64,000 bases of DNA, from assembly GCA_025738555.1 (NCBI GenBank), contig JAOVFP010000010.1, positions 4,165,501 to 4,229,500 on the forward strand. The letters run 5' to 3'. Position numbers and translations under genes: made by a program. Positions 50,290 through 62,146 of the stretch are shown piece by piece (position 1 is the stretch's first letter; each line of letters starts with the position of its first letter). Origin of the DNA: Cyathus striatus (lineage: Eukaryota > Basidiomycota > Agaricomycetes > Agaricales > Nidulariaceae). The notes beneath the pieces were generated by a model. It saw nothing but the letters and a program-made list of their open reading frames with translations, was not told the origin of the DNA and did not search any database.

Positions 50290-51256
50290 ACACTAAATGC
50301 CTATTGTATGCAACCCACTTTCCAAGCCAGTTTCTTAATAGCTTCATTTCTACTTGTATGTAAAGTCATTATAAAACTATAATTGATGTATATACATTAG
50401 TCTCAAAACCAGTCAAGATTTCTTTCAAATAAATTTAGCTATATAACATGTATATAGTATGTAACCCAGTTTATAAATAAGATTGTGTTGGTGTATTTAG
50501 TTCAGTCTCCAAACCACTCTCTTCATGAATTAATGTTTACATATTCAGGTAATACACCAGAACTTCATGTGAACTTAATCTTGAAGTTATATGGCAAAAT
50601 GTATTTAAATGCATGTGGATTTCACATGTAATACACCTGAACTTCATGTGAATTTAACCTTGAAGTTATGTGGCACAATGTATTTAAATCCATGTGGAAT
50701 CCATGTGGAATACACATGGAATCCACATGGAAAAGTACACATGAAGTACACCTTAAGTACACCTTTCAACTGTCATTTTCATCAAGTTTTAAGAAAAGTG
50801 GAATCCATGTGTACTCCACATGGTTCCATGTGAACTACACGTGGAAAATCAGCACTTTATTCCAAAGATGTGTATTCCATGTGTACTTCACATGGAAATG
50901 TGTACTACACGTGGAGTACACATGTATAGGTGGGTGTGCGGAAAGTACTGGTTGTACTATACAGCTCAATAAAAAAACCAGTAATGCTGTGTGTAGTGTA
51001 ACTTGATAATATTAAACTGATTTTGAATTCCAAGATCAATGAAAATATTCTTGTTATCATGGAAACACTGGAGAGCAGCATCAAGAAGGCCAAGTGTCTC
51101 ATCTGTATGTACTGGATACCTAGCTAACTGTACAAAATCCAGAATAGCCCAAACAGCCTGAACTAAGCATTGGTTGGAGATACCAGGGTGACCAGGGAAC
51201 TAAACATCAAGGACAAGAGCTAATAGAAATTGGGAAATCTGATCATGCTCTGTCCC

Positions 51257-51869
51257 TGTTACACTTTCTTCATCTCAACCCCACCAGATTACCTCTTTTT
51301 CACGTGACTCTTCTATTTATATCCTTTCACTTACTCATCCCCTTCTATTTATAACTACATACTTACTCATCATCCCTGACCCTGCTCCCCTGGTTTGTCA
51401 TACTACGAGCACAGACATCTCTTATCTCCTTGGATTCGCTTACTGATACTGCTGCGCATTTATTTATAGACCTCTGCCGAGTCATGGCAAGTCACAGACA
51501 CTTATTTATAGTAGCATACCTTCTGTGAATGGACCATGCTTCTTTTATATAAATAGCTCATGTATTCCGATCAAGCTTCCTCAGCTTGATCTTAGTTTAG
51601 CTATCTTCCAATATAGCTGGCTAATCCCCTCTATCCTCTTTGAGAACACCTCAGACCCAGAACACCACTACTTTCTAGATTGCATCTCAAGCATAGCTGT
51701 GAGATCGCTGCCAAGTCCATTAGTGAATAACTCTACATTATTGCTGTTTAGACTCTGACTTCGTCATATGACTTACGAGTGTAGTGACAAGTCACGTGAT
51801 TATTACATCACAAAACCCAGAAGATATCACAAGACAGAAGACATCACAAGACCAGCTCAGATCGTAACA
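51257..51869 (+). repeat. Solo LTR in the Plavaka transposase gene
   Basis: 613 bp, TGTTACAC..CGTAACA, exact TSD GTCCC (51252-51256 and 51870-51874). Same family as 11971-12549, which is in opposite orientation. Removal rejoins the Plavaka frame (CVTGTEHDQ). Confidence 0.93.
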
Positions 51870-52097
51870 GTCCCAGTAACACAAGAAAGGTTACAAATTC
51901 CTTTCATGAATGAGCAAATATGATAGTTCAGAGGGAGATGTCAACATCTTGCATCAATTTTGGTATTGCCTACTGCTGAACAGACCCAACCAATGACATG
52001 TTTTATAACTCCCTGGAAGAGCTGATGCAGGATGTCAGGTGTGATGGACTGATGTATATTGACATATGGAAGGTTTCTCCAAAATGGATATGGTACC

Positions 52098-53440
52098 AGT
52101 GTCATGGGTGAAACTTGATTAGTCATAAACACACACATATAGCTAAATGGTCCGATGTCCAGAATCCACATCATCCAGATCTTTCTGAATACACTACCAA
52201 ATAATTCTCATGAGGCACTGCTTCTCTAGAAACAAACATATGGAAACACAAGCCAATACCCCACTTCTTGGTGACCAATAATCGATACTGTTAAAAATAG
52301 GTCTTCATTGTTCCTCACACCCATTGTTCAGAACAATGCCTATACATTCAATTACCAAGGACATGCCATTGTTTCTAATAATAGGACTCCATTGTTCCTC
52401 ACACCCATTGTTCAGAACAATGCCTATGCATCCACTTACCAAGGATATGCCATTGTTTCTAATAATAGGACTCCATTGTTCTTTTGCACCCATTGTCTTC
52501 ATGCCCATTGTTTGCTGGGATCTATAAATAGAATCCCATTGTTCATCACCAGAACAATGTAATACTATTTCTGTCACCATTGTTCAAGACCTGACTCATC
52601 TTCTTGAACACTATTGTTCTGCACAGCCTCCACCTCAAGACAATGGATCTACCATTACCAAATTTGAAGGACAATGCAGAATTGGTTTTGGATAGGATTA
52701 GTCAGCAGTAGGAGGAAAAGAGCATAAAAGGAGAGAGGAACTGAGCCTTAGATGGTAGTTTTATCCATTACCAAATAGCCCACCACTAGCTAGGATCTTA
52801 CTCACCTGTTCATCCCTAGTAGTTATTCTTACACATTAGATACAGAATCTATTGTGCTTTTTCTTCAGTTCTATTAGTAATGTAAACAATGCAGCTCAAC
52901 TCACCATATAAATAAATTCACAGTAATATCAAAGTAACTCAACTCAACTCAATGTAATGCAGCTCAACTCAATGTATCGAATCTCAATGTCACTTCTATC
53001 ATATCTATTCAGTAGCAGCACATATTAGTTTATGCACTGCAGCCACCAAGCTACAGTCAGAAACAACCAAGGCCCTCAACTTTGTTTTGACCTTCACTAC
53101 AGCACCAATCTTTATATACAGCCTTCACTGTACATACAAGCTTTCCTAGTGTTTCTAGCAGCTGTTGTTACCCTATACAGCTTTAGCTGTATACTCTAGA
53201 AACTCCCACAGTTCATCTCTTATTTACAGCCTTTGCCATACCACACCAGTCACAGGCCAAGTTCTAAGCAAACCTAGCAAAGCCCCACAGTTCATTGCCC
53301 ATTTACAGTCTTTACTGTACATCCCATATCATAGGAGTTTGCAGGAATACATACAATCAGTATCCCTTGACCCCCAGGTGCTAGGTATGAATAAAGTCAC
53401 TTCCTGCTGAACACCTAAGGTATCTATTACCTTGAACAAC
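52098..53440. mobile_element. Insertion in the Plavaka gene, type unknown
   Basis: Plavaka coding stops at GIKPV (about 53440) and resumes at PYPFWRN (about 52097). Ends show a short inverted CCAGTGT/ACACTGG. No transposase. It contains an 84-bp tandem repeat (52306-52560) and CAACTCAACTCAA-type simple repeats near 52940-52970. TSD not clear; the edges are approximate. Confidence 0.5.
52306..52560. repeat. 84-bp tandem repeat with ATTGTTC/GAACAAT motifs
   Basis: Unit starts at 52306, 52390 and 52474 (exact 84-bp spacing); the third copy diverges midway. Each unit has several CATTGTT motifs and one complementary AGAACAATG. Short frames across it are repeat artefacts. Confidence 0.85.
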
Positions 53441-53934
53441 ACTGGTTTTATTCCTGCTGCTGTACAAGCTTTGTTGAATGTGGTTGAACCTTGTGGGACT
53501 GCAGCCAGTGCTGTGCAAATAGGAGTGTCATCATGCAGAGATAAATAGGTGGGCAGGTCACCAATACCATCTCGTGGAGCAGGGCAGGAAGGGCATTTCC
53601 CAGTTTTAATGATAGCAACCATAACTTGTTCAGGATAATTACCAATGTACACTGCAAGAATTGGGTAGCATTGATGGACAGCGCCATCACCACTAACAAG
53701 TTCAACCCCCTCATGCCTAGCTGCTTGAAGTGGCCATAAGATAAAGTCTATACAGGCATGGAAGAGGTTTGCAAGTGTTTGCTATTGAGAAGACTTGTTC
53801 TTAATATGACCAAGCTTTGATGTTGGAAGATACCCCAACAAAACCTGACCATTGCATGAAGTCTTCCTCCAGATATGCTTCAGTAAGTTGCCAATTGTCA
53901 TGTACACTGGTGTTGGGTTTTGCAACAAGAGTAG

Positions 53935-55139
53935 TTAGTTTAGTTAATACTTAGAATATAAATTCCAAATATAATAAACCAGCTTAAATCCTGAAGTGCA
54001 AAGTCAGTAAGTTCGAGGGGTGCAATCAATTCTATTCCAAATTTAGAACAAGTGTAAAAATAGACAAGTTAAACTCAGACTATTCTTATTCATGCATCAA
54101 GGTATTCAAAGTCAAGATATTTCAATTTAGATTCAATTCAACACTATCAATTCAGTACATAAAATCTCTGTGTCAAATGTCTCATAACAATTCTAATTCT
54201 AGTCTGTATCTCATCTGAACTGCCCTATCCATGGGAGGGAAGAATGCCTGGCAGTTCCTGCTGTTTCATTCCCTCCTTGCTCATCTATATATATTTTCTG
54301 GACATTTCCCCAGTCCATGTTTAAGGTAACACATTGTCAGTGCCCAGGTGGCAGTCAGCCAATCATGCACATAGTGCAGCACACTCCCTTTCTGCAACAC
54401 ATGCTCATTTGAGCGTCCCATCAGTTACCTTCCTAATCAGGTAATCAGCTGCTTGCATCAATTTCATTTACATCAGTCTAACAGGTCGGTTTTCCATTCC
54501 TGCATGAACTCCTGACTGTTGAGGTACTCATTCTCTTTCCATTCTTGCTTCCCTCCCCCTTTCTTGCACACTCTCTCTCTCTGTCTCACTTGTCTCATTG
54601 TCTCAGGGATTCAGGGTCTCATGGATTTAGTAAGTCTGTGTTTTGTCTATCTCCACACTTGTTATCATGTGCTGACTTTTGTTAATAGTCTTATTGTTTG
54701 TTCTGGGCTTGGGTACTCATGTATAGAATGCAATGTCATATTTTTAAAGGTAAAGTGTTTATGTAGCTATTTGTTTAAAGTGTTTTAAACCAGTACTAAT
54801 GCGGAGTTATGTGTTTTTTAATAGGTTTTTGGTTATCCCTTGTTTGATTATGGGAGGCAGCACGGGAACTCAGCCCCTCCCCTCTGTTTCCATTATTCAA
54901 CACACTTGGTACTGGCATCTCAAAATTAAGATATAAAGAAATTAAAATTGGGTATGTTGTATTCATTTACATGTGTATCACTGGGTAGGCTGTCTTGTTT
55001 CAGAATGTTGTAAGTTGTGTCTTGTCTGATGATACTAGGACAGGTACAATGGTACAATCCTTTCAACCTGACTTTGCCTCCACCTTTCACTTCAAATTAA
55101 ATATTAGAGAGAGATATAATGCCGACAGATAAGATCATA
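53935..55139. mobile_element. Insertion in the Plavaka gene, type unknown
   Basis: Plavaka coding runs down to TTKWWW (about 55140) and resumes at PVYMTIGNL (about 53934), so about 1.2 kb here is extra apart from some 40 expected codons. No terminal repeats or gene were recognised; an 89-codon frame at 54519-54788 (+) is hydrophobic and not convincing. Confidence 0.4.
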
Positions 55140-56140
55140 CCTGCATCAACCACCACCATTTTGTGGTATGCATGTCATGGTATTGCTGAGATTTATGGTC
55201 TTCATCCACAAATTGTCACTCAGGCTCAAGTATAAGGTGAGGAGTGAACTCTGTATCCCCCCATAGTGCACAAATACACTCCATGATATCTCTAGAATAT
55301 AGTTCATATGCTTGGCCATCAACAAGAACCTCCTGGCAATGAAATTTGGGATGTTCTCCAGGTAGTTTTGTATCAATAATCTTGTTCAACTGTGTGGTGC
55401 TCTTGTATGATAAGCTGAGTGCCTCCTGGAGCTGTTGGTAGAACATCAATAACAAGGCTAAAAGACATAATAATGAAGAGCACTACTCACCCCATCAATA
55501 GCCAGGAGCTCTGAGAATGCTGTGGAACTTGGGCCATGGCATTTCACCCATTTGGCAACTTCCCAATCAAGTTTTGAGGTGAACAGTGCCCAAGGGTTCA
55601 AATCACTGCTGATGTTGTGCTGATAGACCTCATCCAAGCAGTTAGATTGATATAGTACTGCACCAGGTTTGGAGGCAGGATATAAGTCTGAAAACCATAT
55701 AACTAAAGAATGCTGAGTGCCAGCATGCCCTTCAGCAGCAAGGCATGCTGCAATTCCTTGCCAGATATGAGATTGAGTCATGTCATGATCACCATTGTCT
55801 AGTTCATCTTGATCCATGTTGTTGTCTCCACATTGATTGTGACGAGGTGGTTCCCAATCATATTCCATTTCTGTAGCAGCAGCTTGAACCTCCTCATTGT
55901 TGCAGTCCTCCTCATTCATAATGTCCTCCTTGTCTCTGTTGGCCCAGGGATGATCTCCCATTATCTCATCTCCATCATCCTGACCAAAGTTATCATCTCC
56001 ATAGTCAGTGGCTGACCCAAATGCATTGCCCAAGAATGGAGTTGTCAGTGAGTGCTTCAGAGACTCATGTTCAGCTTCCTGAATCTGCAATTGCTGATTT
56101 GCTTCCAATTCATAGTACTGATGACAAAAGGGGTCTTGAC

Positions 56141-57063
56141 TTTGTCAGGTATGCAAAGTGAGGCCAAAGGACGTTAGGTTGGGTGTTTCACAAGCAGCAC
56201 ATGTATATTCTCAAGTCACCATAGAGGAATTATGTACAGAGATGAAAGTGTTGTATGAATAAAATAAGCAAAGTCTGTGGATAGAACCAAGAGAAAGAGT
56301 TGGTGCATAATTCAGCACAGGAAAGTCAAATGACAAACAAAACTCACAGTATCCCTTATGCCACTCCCACATTTCCTAGTCCCCTTGTTTCCTATACTCT
56401 ACCACCAATCTTGCTCACTCACAGCCCTTCTCCACCATAATCAACAACTTACAATGCCTGCACCACCAAGTGATCACATTATAAAGTCAAATGAAACTCA
56501 TAAGAAGAATAAGATTATGCATGAGATTGAGGAATGGCAGTTGATAGATGATGTGGCAACGAGCAGTCAGTATTATATTTCATGTCCAACATTCCCTGTA
56601 CATACATTATTGCAACAGGAACTTGACAGACAAAGAAGAACACACTGTTAAACCCAGGTAAGCATGACAAGTAACATGAATGTCAATTCTAACTCATATC
56701 TGGGGATCTAGCTTGGCTGTCCAGAAAGGTAGTGAGATACCAAAAGCAAAGAAGAGCACAACTGGCATTAAGCACAAGTATTGTGTTGCAGAGAGTAAGC
56801 TGCCTTGATGATTTGCTGAATGAATTATATGTGCTAAAGAACAACAGTTTCAAATACTGAACTGATTGACACTGAAAGAAACTTGAACATACCAGCAGGG
56901 AGGAAACACATGAAGAAGAGTCTAGAAACTGATGAAGTACTTGTGGGGGAAGAGAAGAAAGGCAGAAAGAAGACATGCAGTCAGTTGATCTTCAACTACA
57001 TTTAATGCTGAGAAGTGCTGATGACAGGTATCTAAATTAGGTCAAAGATCAAAGGCTGTAATT
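56141..57063. other. Unassigned region between the two Plavaka-element genes
   Basis: Should hold the 5' regions of the divergent genes at 56140 (-) and 57064 (+). A 97-codon frame at 56358-56651 (+) ends LLQQELDRQRRTHC; it could be a first exon but I see no support. Nothing else recognised. Confidence 0.35.
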
Positions 57064-58868
57064 ATGGAAAGTGATGTGGAATTGGACAATGTTGTCACTT
57101 TCCAAACTTCAACTAAGTTCTCCAAATCTCTGGCTCAGACTCAAGGTATGTTAACTTATATTGAATAATAAAATTAACTTACTGTTTATGTAGATTCTAA
57201 GAGTGCTGTTGCCCTGGTTAACCACTCCACCAAACCCCAAGCTACCACATCTTGCAAGGTTGATTCTGACTCTGAAGAATCAAGTGAGCACAAGCAAAGT
57301 AACAGACATACTGAAGAGAGCACCAAATTATCATCTATGGATAACAACAACAACAAGGGTGAGGAGGATGGTGATGAGGTTGAACTTGATGTAATGATAG
57401 ATGTAAGTCATCTATTTCTTGTGGGCAGCTACATCATATATTCTAACTTATCTATACTTCAGGAGCCTGTCATTAGGGAACCTATGTTGAAGACCAGGAC
57501 ATTCCCCAAAGCTACCAACCTATTTTCAACACCTGAAGAAGAAATCAAAATGTGGGTATCCACCCAACACAGCCAGTTGTCATCTGTGGGTGGCTCACTC
57601 CCTCAAACCTCTGAGTACAAAGCAGATTATGCATCAGATGGGGTGAGCCTGCAGCCTGAATTGAAGCAACATAAATGTCAACATGAGTCGAAGAAAGCTG
57701 CATCAAAGAAGTCCATAAGTAGACCCCACTATGCCACACTCACCCACCATTGAGACTGTGAACCACTAGCTTCACCATGAAATTGCATTCCAGAAAGAGG
57801 TGAAGCTGCACTCTATGTTCTGATATTCACATACTTATTTTCTCCTCTTATCTAGCAACCAATTATCATAGATTGCAAGCCAACTAAAGAAAAGTTATGC
57901 ACCCCTCATGACCATTGGCCCTTGCATACAAGACTAGTTACTGCACCAAATGGAAAGGGCCTTCGTTTGAAAGATCAATATATGGAGGTTCAGTTTCTTG
58001 TCATGAAGGTGATTCAATCTGAGTGTATGAAGCTCTTGAAGGACCACAGCTGGCCAGAGTTCCAACAGTGTGATGCCTTTCAACTGGAGGTCCTGGTTGC
58101 TGCAGCAGAGCTCTACAAGTCTGATAAAATGGACAATATCAAGGAACAGCTGGAATTCAATCCCAACTTTTGTATGAAGCTTGGCAATTTAGTGAGTCCT
58201 TATTTTCCTTCATGGTGTAGTTTCTTTTGATACTTTTTATTTAGGTTCTGGACTACTTCGCAGCCTCTTGAAGTCCAGCAAAGAATAATGCTGCTGCCCA
58301 TATTGCCATCTATGAATTAGGGCTTGGAAAAAAGTGTGAGATATGTGTTGCAACTCTTTTTGACAATCATAGTGTGTATATCTTTCCAGGAGAGTGGTCA
58401 GGAACTTTTGTAAGCCTTTTCATTAATTTGTATATTTCTCTCTCACACTATATCATGTACATATATAGACCTGGGTTCCACAGCCAGATGCACCCTATTT
58501 GAATATAGCCATATCTGAAATATTGAAGACAAGCTACTTTGCTCACTTGTCATCCCTTGGACACGAAGCTGCAACACAGTACAACATCGAAATGGATCAC
58601 ATCAAAGAACCTGGGCTCCTGATTGCTATGGTTGCTCTTGGAGCAATGGCTGTAAGAGAACTGCTTCACTTTTCTGTTACTGAATTTAATTCAGATTGTT
58701 CACCAGGTTTATGCAGCTCTGATGGAATGGAAAGACAGCAAAAAGTTGACAAAGAGCTTCAATGGGAATCTTTTTGTGCCAACCTACCAATACCATATGG
58801 AGAGCCTTGAAGCCATACAAGAACAATGTCTCAAAGCATTCCATGCTATTATGCATGAGCTGTATTGA
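57064..58868 (+). pseudogene. DUF6532-like protein gene, with TGA stops
   Basis: Exons: 57064-57145, 57194-57402, 57463 to about 57816, then from about 57856 (QPIIIDCKPTKEKLC) to 58192, about 58246-58408, 58470-58650 and about 58704-58868, all with GT-AG introns. N-terminal half Ser/Glu/Asn-rich; C-terminal half helical: LHTRLVTAPNGKGLRLKDQ, LGNL, YFAHLSSLGHEAATQYNI, ending FHAIMHELY and TGA. The C-terminal plan resembles the Agaricomycete DUF6532 family, often found near transposons; function unknown. In-frame TGA at about 57751, 57775 and 58270 sit where Arg fits, so the copy is probably dead. Inferred to be cargo or a second gene of the Plavaka-like element. Confidence 0.6.
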
Positions 58869-60028
58869 TGTGTAAGGTGAGTTTCTCTTGTCATGTATCT
58901 TATATATGTATACAATGTATACTTATACATACCCTTCATAGTAATCAGCCTGTTTCTGCTCCAAAGAAGGGCAGAAAGTGTCTTAACCCAGTCATGGACT
59001 TAAGTAAATATATGACCAAAGATTAATTAATAATGATACCAATCTCTCACATATAGTATTGTCCATACTACTTGATTAGTTGTGTACATACTTGATTAGT
59101 GATTAGTACTCCTTATTTTACTATCAAACTGCTAATGAATTGTTATTGCACTTTCTATTGCACTCTCATTAGTAAATGAAGTGATATCACTGCAAGGCAA
59201 CAACTGACACTGATAAATGCTCCCTTATTTCACCTTATACTGTATTAATATATCAAAACTTGTACCTATTTACTCCTTTTATCTGCTATTCTTGTTCCTT
59301 ATACATACTTTAATATATGAAATGGGCAACTATATTCCACCAAGTCAAATCTATTATCTACCCATACCAGCTTATTCATACTAAAATGTACTTATTTTTT
59401 CGAAATAAGGAGGGGGCCTTACTATTTTACCTTAGAGTCCTCAAAGTCCTTATTTTCACTATTCTGTACTCATCTGAGCTTAAATTCAAGATTTTTTGCT
59501 AATATAGTTGCTGAGGTTTTTCCTGATGAAGTACATACATAGTAAAAGTACAATACTATTCCAGTATAAAACATAGTAGAAACAAATATTATGATATGAC
59601 ACATACAGTACAGCATACACAATCATTAGAAGTTTATTAAATTATTTATTCATCTTCAGGTCATAGTTTAGCTTGCCTAAGCTGTATACTTAGTACTTAC
59701 TGGTAGCTGAGATAGGAGCAGCTAATTATGCAAGTATGATGGTTACATAATTCAAAGTTAAGGGCAGGTGAGAAATTTAGCATGTGACCACTCCACTTCA
59801 TTGATTGTGTATCATGTGCTTAATATTGAATTTCTGAAATGTATGATATTGAACTCACCCTTTTCACCACCTCTCCTTTCTGTTGCATAATGATGTATTA
59901 GTCATGTGACAGGTAGAGTCCCTGAGTATTCCATATATGCCTACCCAGTAATACACAGAGGCTCTTGGCAGGAATAACACACTTGGTCCCTGGGTATATA
60001 TAATACAACCCAACTTTCACTTGAACAA
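58869..60028. other. AT-rich non-coding part of the Plavaka-like element
   Basis: No gene recognised. Short frames only. Confidence 0.4.
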
Positions 60029-60102
60029 GACCATATAGCTCAGTTGGTTAGAGCACTCTGAAACTATCAGATAGGTCCCAGGTTCAAACCCTGGTGTGGT
60101 CA
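60029..60102 (+). tRNA. tRNA-like gene with an odd anticodon loop
   Basis: Acceptor GACCATA pairs with TGTGGTC; D arm GCTC-AGTTGGTTA-GAGC is standard; T arm CCAGG-TTCAAAC-CCTGG is perfect; variable loop AGGTC; discriminator A. The anticodon arm has four good pairs (TCTG/CAGA) but C27 faces T43, and the loop AAACTAT lacks the usual T at position 33, so the anticodon (ACT by position) is doubtful. It lies inside a transposon and is probably a decayed or captured tRNA. Confidence 0.65.
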
Positions 60103-61098
60103 CTTTGCTATTCTAATACTTTCTCCCTTCCCATCCTGTGCCTCACTTGTTGCTTTGTCTTATAATATTTACTTTGGCCATTTACTATAAGACTTGGGCC
60201 TGATTCATGGAACTCCTCTGTTACTGCTCTTTGCTGCTGTGCTTGCTCTGGTTACTGCTATGGTTCTGCTCTGTAGACAAACACTGGTCTCTCACCCAAT
60301 GCAAGTGTCTGCAACATGCCTACTGGACCTCCTTGTGTCTGCTCACATTCTACACTGACCATGGCAAGCCTAGTTCCCTCTGGCCTGTTCACAGCAAGTC
60401 ATCCCTCATGACATTGCACACTGTGCAATGGTGATATGAATGCACAAATTATGCAGCCCCAGTTTCATTTGAGCAATAACCGAAGAGTCAAGTGATGCAT
60501 GAAAGAGAGAGCACAGTGCTTATGGTGATTTGGTGTCAGAAGAGACTCAAGTACATTATTTATATTCATGATTTGCTTTCTTCATGCTAAACATCTACTG
60601 TATTCTAGGGTTATATGAATATTAGCCCACCATATGGCCCTCATCACTGTCCATTGCTTGCCAGATTTCAATTTCAGTTGATATAGTAGATATAGGGGGA
60701 GGTTGCCATTATGGTCTGTGTGGCCTGGATGTGGGGTTGTTTAGCAGTGGTGTGGGTGGTGATTAGGTAGATTACAATTACCTTTGTATATAGTACATGA
60801 CTTGTCTATTAATACATACACCTGCTCCATTATTTCACTGGAAACCTATTGAGAAGTGTGACTTTGAAGTCTCTTTACATAGCCCTTTATGTAACTTTTT
60901 AAAAGTATATATGCCTTTTGTGTATTTACAAAGACATAATCTCTTTTTAAAGTCAAACATTACTAGCAAAGACAATGGACCTAGATTTACAAAGTCAATA
61001 TTGCCTTTAGCCTTTCAGACCTTTTCAGGTCTTTTAGGTCTTTATTGTCTTTGTAAAGACTGCTAAAGGCACACTAAAGTCATGCATGTTTTAGTGAT
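60103..61098. other. Right end region of the Plavaka-like element
   Basis: No gene recognised; short frames at 60207-60434 and 60797-61066 have no domain. From 60930 subterminal AAAGAC/GTCTTT repeats lead into the TIR. Confidence 0.45.
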
Positions 61099-62146
61099 GG
61101 CCAGACTTGTTGCCCAAGGTTTTAGCCAGAAACCAGGTGTAGACTTCAGTGAGACTGGAACATTTGCACCAGTTATGTGATTTGAATCATTAAGAGCACT
61201 ATTAGCAATATCAGTAATTGAAAATTGGGAAATGACGCAGATGGATGTGAAATCAGCTTACCTGAATGGACACATCACAGAGGAGTTTGTATATGAGACA
61301 ACCCACAGGATTTGAAGACAGAACTGGCCGAGTTTGCAAATTAAAGAAAGCCCGGTATGGATTAAAGCAAGCCAGGAACGCATGGAACAAAGAGTTTAGT
61401 GGAGCAATGAAGGAAATAGATTTTGAAAAGTCGAAGAGCAACTATTGCTGCTTCAAGCGCGTCGACGGAGATAAATCAAGTTATGTCCTAGTTTGGGTCG
61501 ATGACTTAATCGCTTTTATGTCCGATATCACCGAACGCAAGCAAATCAAGGAACAACTCAGCGCAAGATTTAAAATCAAGATCATCGGCAAACCCAGGAC
61601 ACTTCTAGGTATCAAAATAGCACGCGACCGCACTCAAGGAATTATCTCTATATCTCAAACTCACTATATTGACACTCTGCTCAAGAAATTTGGCCTTAAG
61701 AACGCCAACTCCGTCTATACCCCACTTGATCCAAATGTCAATCTCGACTTGGAGGACCCTGAAACAGAACAGGGGGAGACGAAAATAGACCAACACATTT
61801 TGAACAGGTATGTGCAAATGATCGGCGCACTGAACCATATTTCTACAGGTACTCACCCAGATATTACATATGCTGTGCACAAATTAGCACAATTTATGAA
61901 GAATCCAAAAGCAATGCATTGGACTGCTGTTAAATGGGTATTTCAATATCTCAAAGGCACGCGCCAGTATCAACTAACTTACGGTGGTACAGAAGAAGAT
62001 TGGACACATGAGTTGTCCATATATTCAGATGCCAATTGGGCATCAAATTCACATCGTAAGTCAATCAGCGGCTACATATTCCTATTAGGAGGAGGCGCTG
62101 TTGCCTGGAGTGCAAAGAAGCAGACAACCAGTCAGTTCACGAAGAT
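61099..62146 (+). pseudogene. Copia RT and truncated RNase H
   Basis: RLVAQGFSQKPGVDFSETG, a TGA at about 61180, QMDVKSAYLNGHI, a one-base frameshift near 61290 (EEFVY to MRQPTGFED), then KARYGLKQARNAWN, catalytic VLVWVDDLIAF (about 61485-61520), LGIKIARDR, PDITYAVHKLAQF and RNase H start YSDANWASNSHRKSISGYI. It is cut after AWSAKKQTT, directly at the repeat shared with the 5' LTR, so the rest of RNase H and the polypurine tract are missing. From about 61436 it is rich in CpG, unlike all other copia pieces. Confidence 0.93.

Larger units (their letters stand above)
42955..50950 (+). mobile_element. KDZ-superfamily DNA transposon with two open genes
   Basis: 7996 bp inserted in the Plavaka gene with exact 8-bp TSD GTTGTACT (42947-42954 and 50951-50958). 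Ends read inward: GAGGACTTTACGCTCGCCCC and CAGTACTTTCCGCACACCC, imperfect TIRs. Both ends carry many copies of a TACACATGGAATAC-like motif in both orientations (42970-43290; 50560-50930). Removal restores the Plavaka frame (ELYSTTDNTN). Inside: a tRNA-like segment, CpG-rich and purine-rich tandem repeats, and two genes on + (45399-47805, 48124-50289) without stops or frameshifts. The only element here with intact coding capacity. Confidence 0.9.
41946..56140 (-). pseudogene. Plavaka-type transposase, interrupted
   Basis: Runs right to left. 56130-55480: acidic N-terminal region, then NPWALFTSKLDWEVAKWVK and GPSSTAFSELLAIDGV. 55455-55140: LSYKSTTQLNKIIDTKLPG, DIMECICALWGDTEFTPHL, YHDMHTTKWWW. 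About 53934-53440: PVYMTIGNLLKHIWRKTS, GYLPTSKL, AVYIGNYPEQVM, CPSCPAPRDG. 52097-51875: PFWRNLPYVNIHQSITPDIL, HQLFQGVIKHVIGWV. 51256-50959: TEHDQISQFLLALVLDV, LDFVQLARYPVHTDETL. 42954-41946: STTDNTNTQYTEQLYIDL, DEFCQMMLWLEHKEQ, QSVVDSIHVQPA, ending in VEWFTPFSA-like and FVNPF blocks. These are conserved Plavaka blocks in the right order. TGA codons and frameshifts make it dead. The N-terminal zinc finger usual for the family was not found. Confidence 0.85.
41221..61098 (-). mobile_element. Plavaka/CACTA-like DNA transposon, 19.9 kb with nested insertions
   Basis: Ends read inward: ATCAGTAAAACATGCATG and ATCACTAAAACATGCATG, one mismatch in 18. With a 3-bp TSD (AGC 41218-41220, GGC 61099-61101, one mismatch) the copia RT frame is restored exactly. 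Subterminal GTCTTT repeats lie at 41237-41340 and GTCTTT/AAAGAC at 60930-61070, as CACTA elements have. Contents: a Plavaka transposase on the - strand and a second gene (57064-58868, +). Inserted later: a KDZ element, a solo LTR and two less defined pieces. Confidence 0.75.

Noticed and set aside
50951..51256. Separate gene between the KDZ element and the solo LTR
   Set aside because: It is an exon of the interrupted Plavaka transposase on the - strand (TEHDQISQF; YPVHTDETL).
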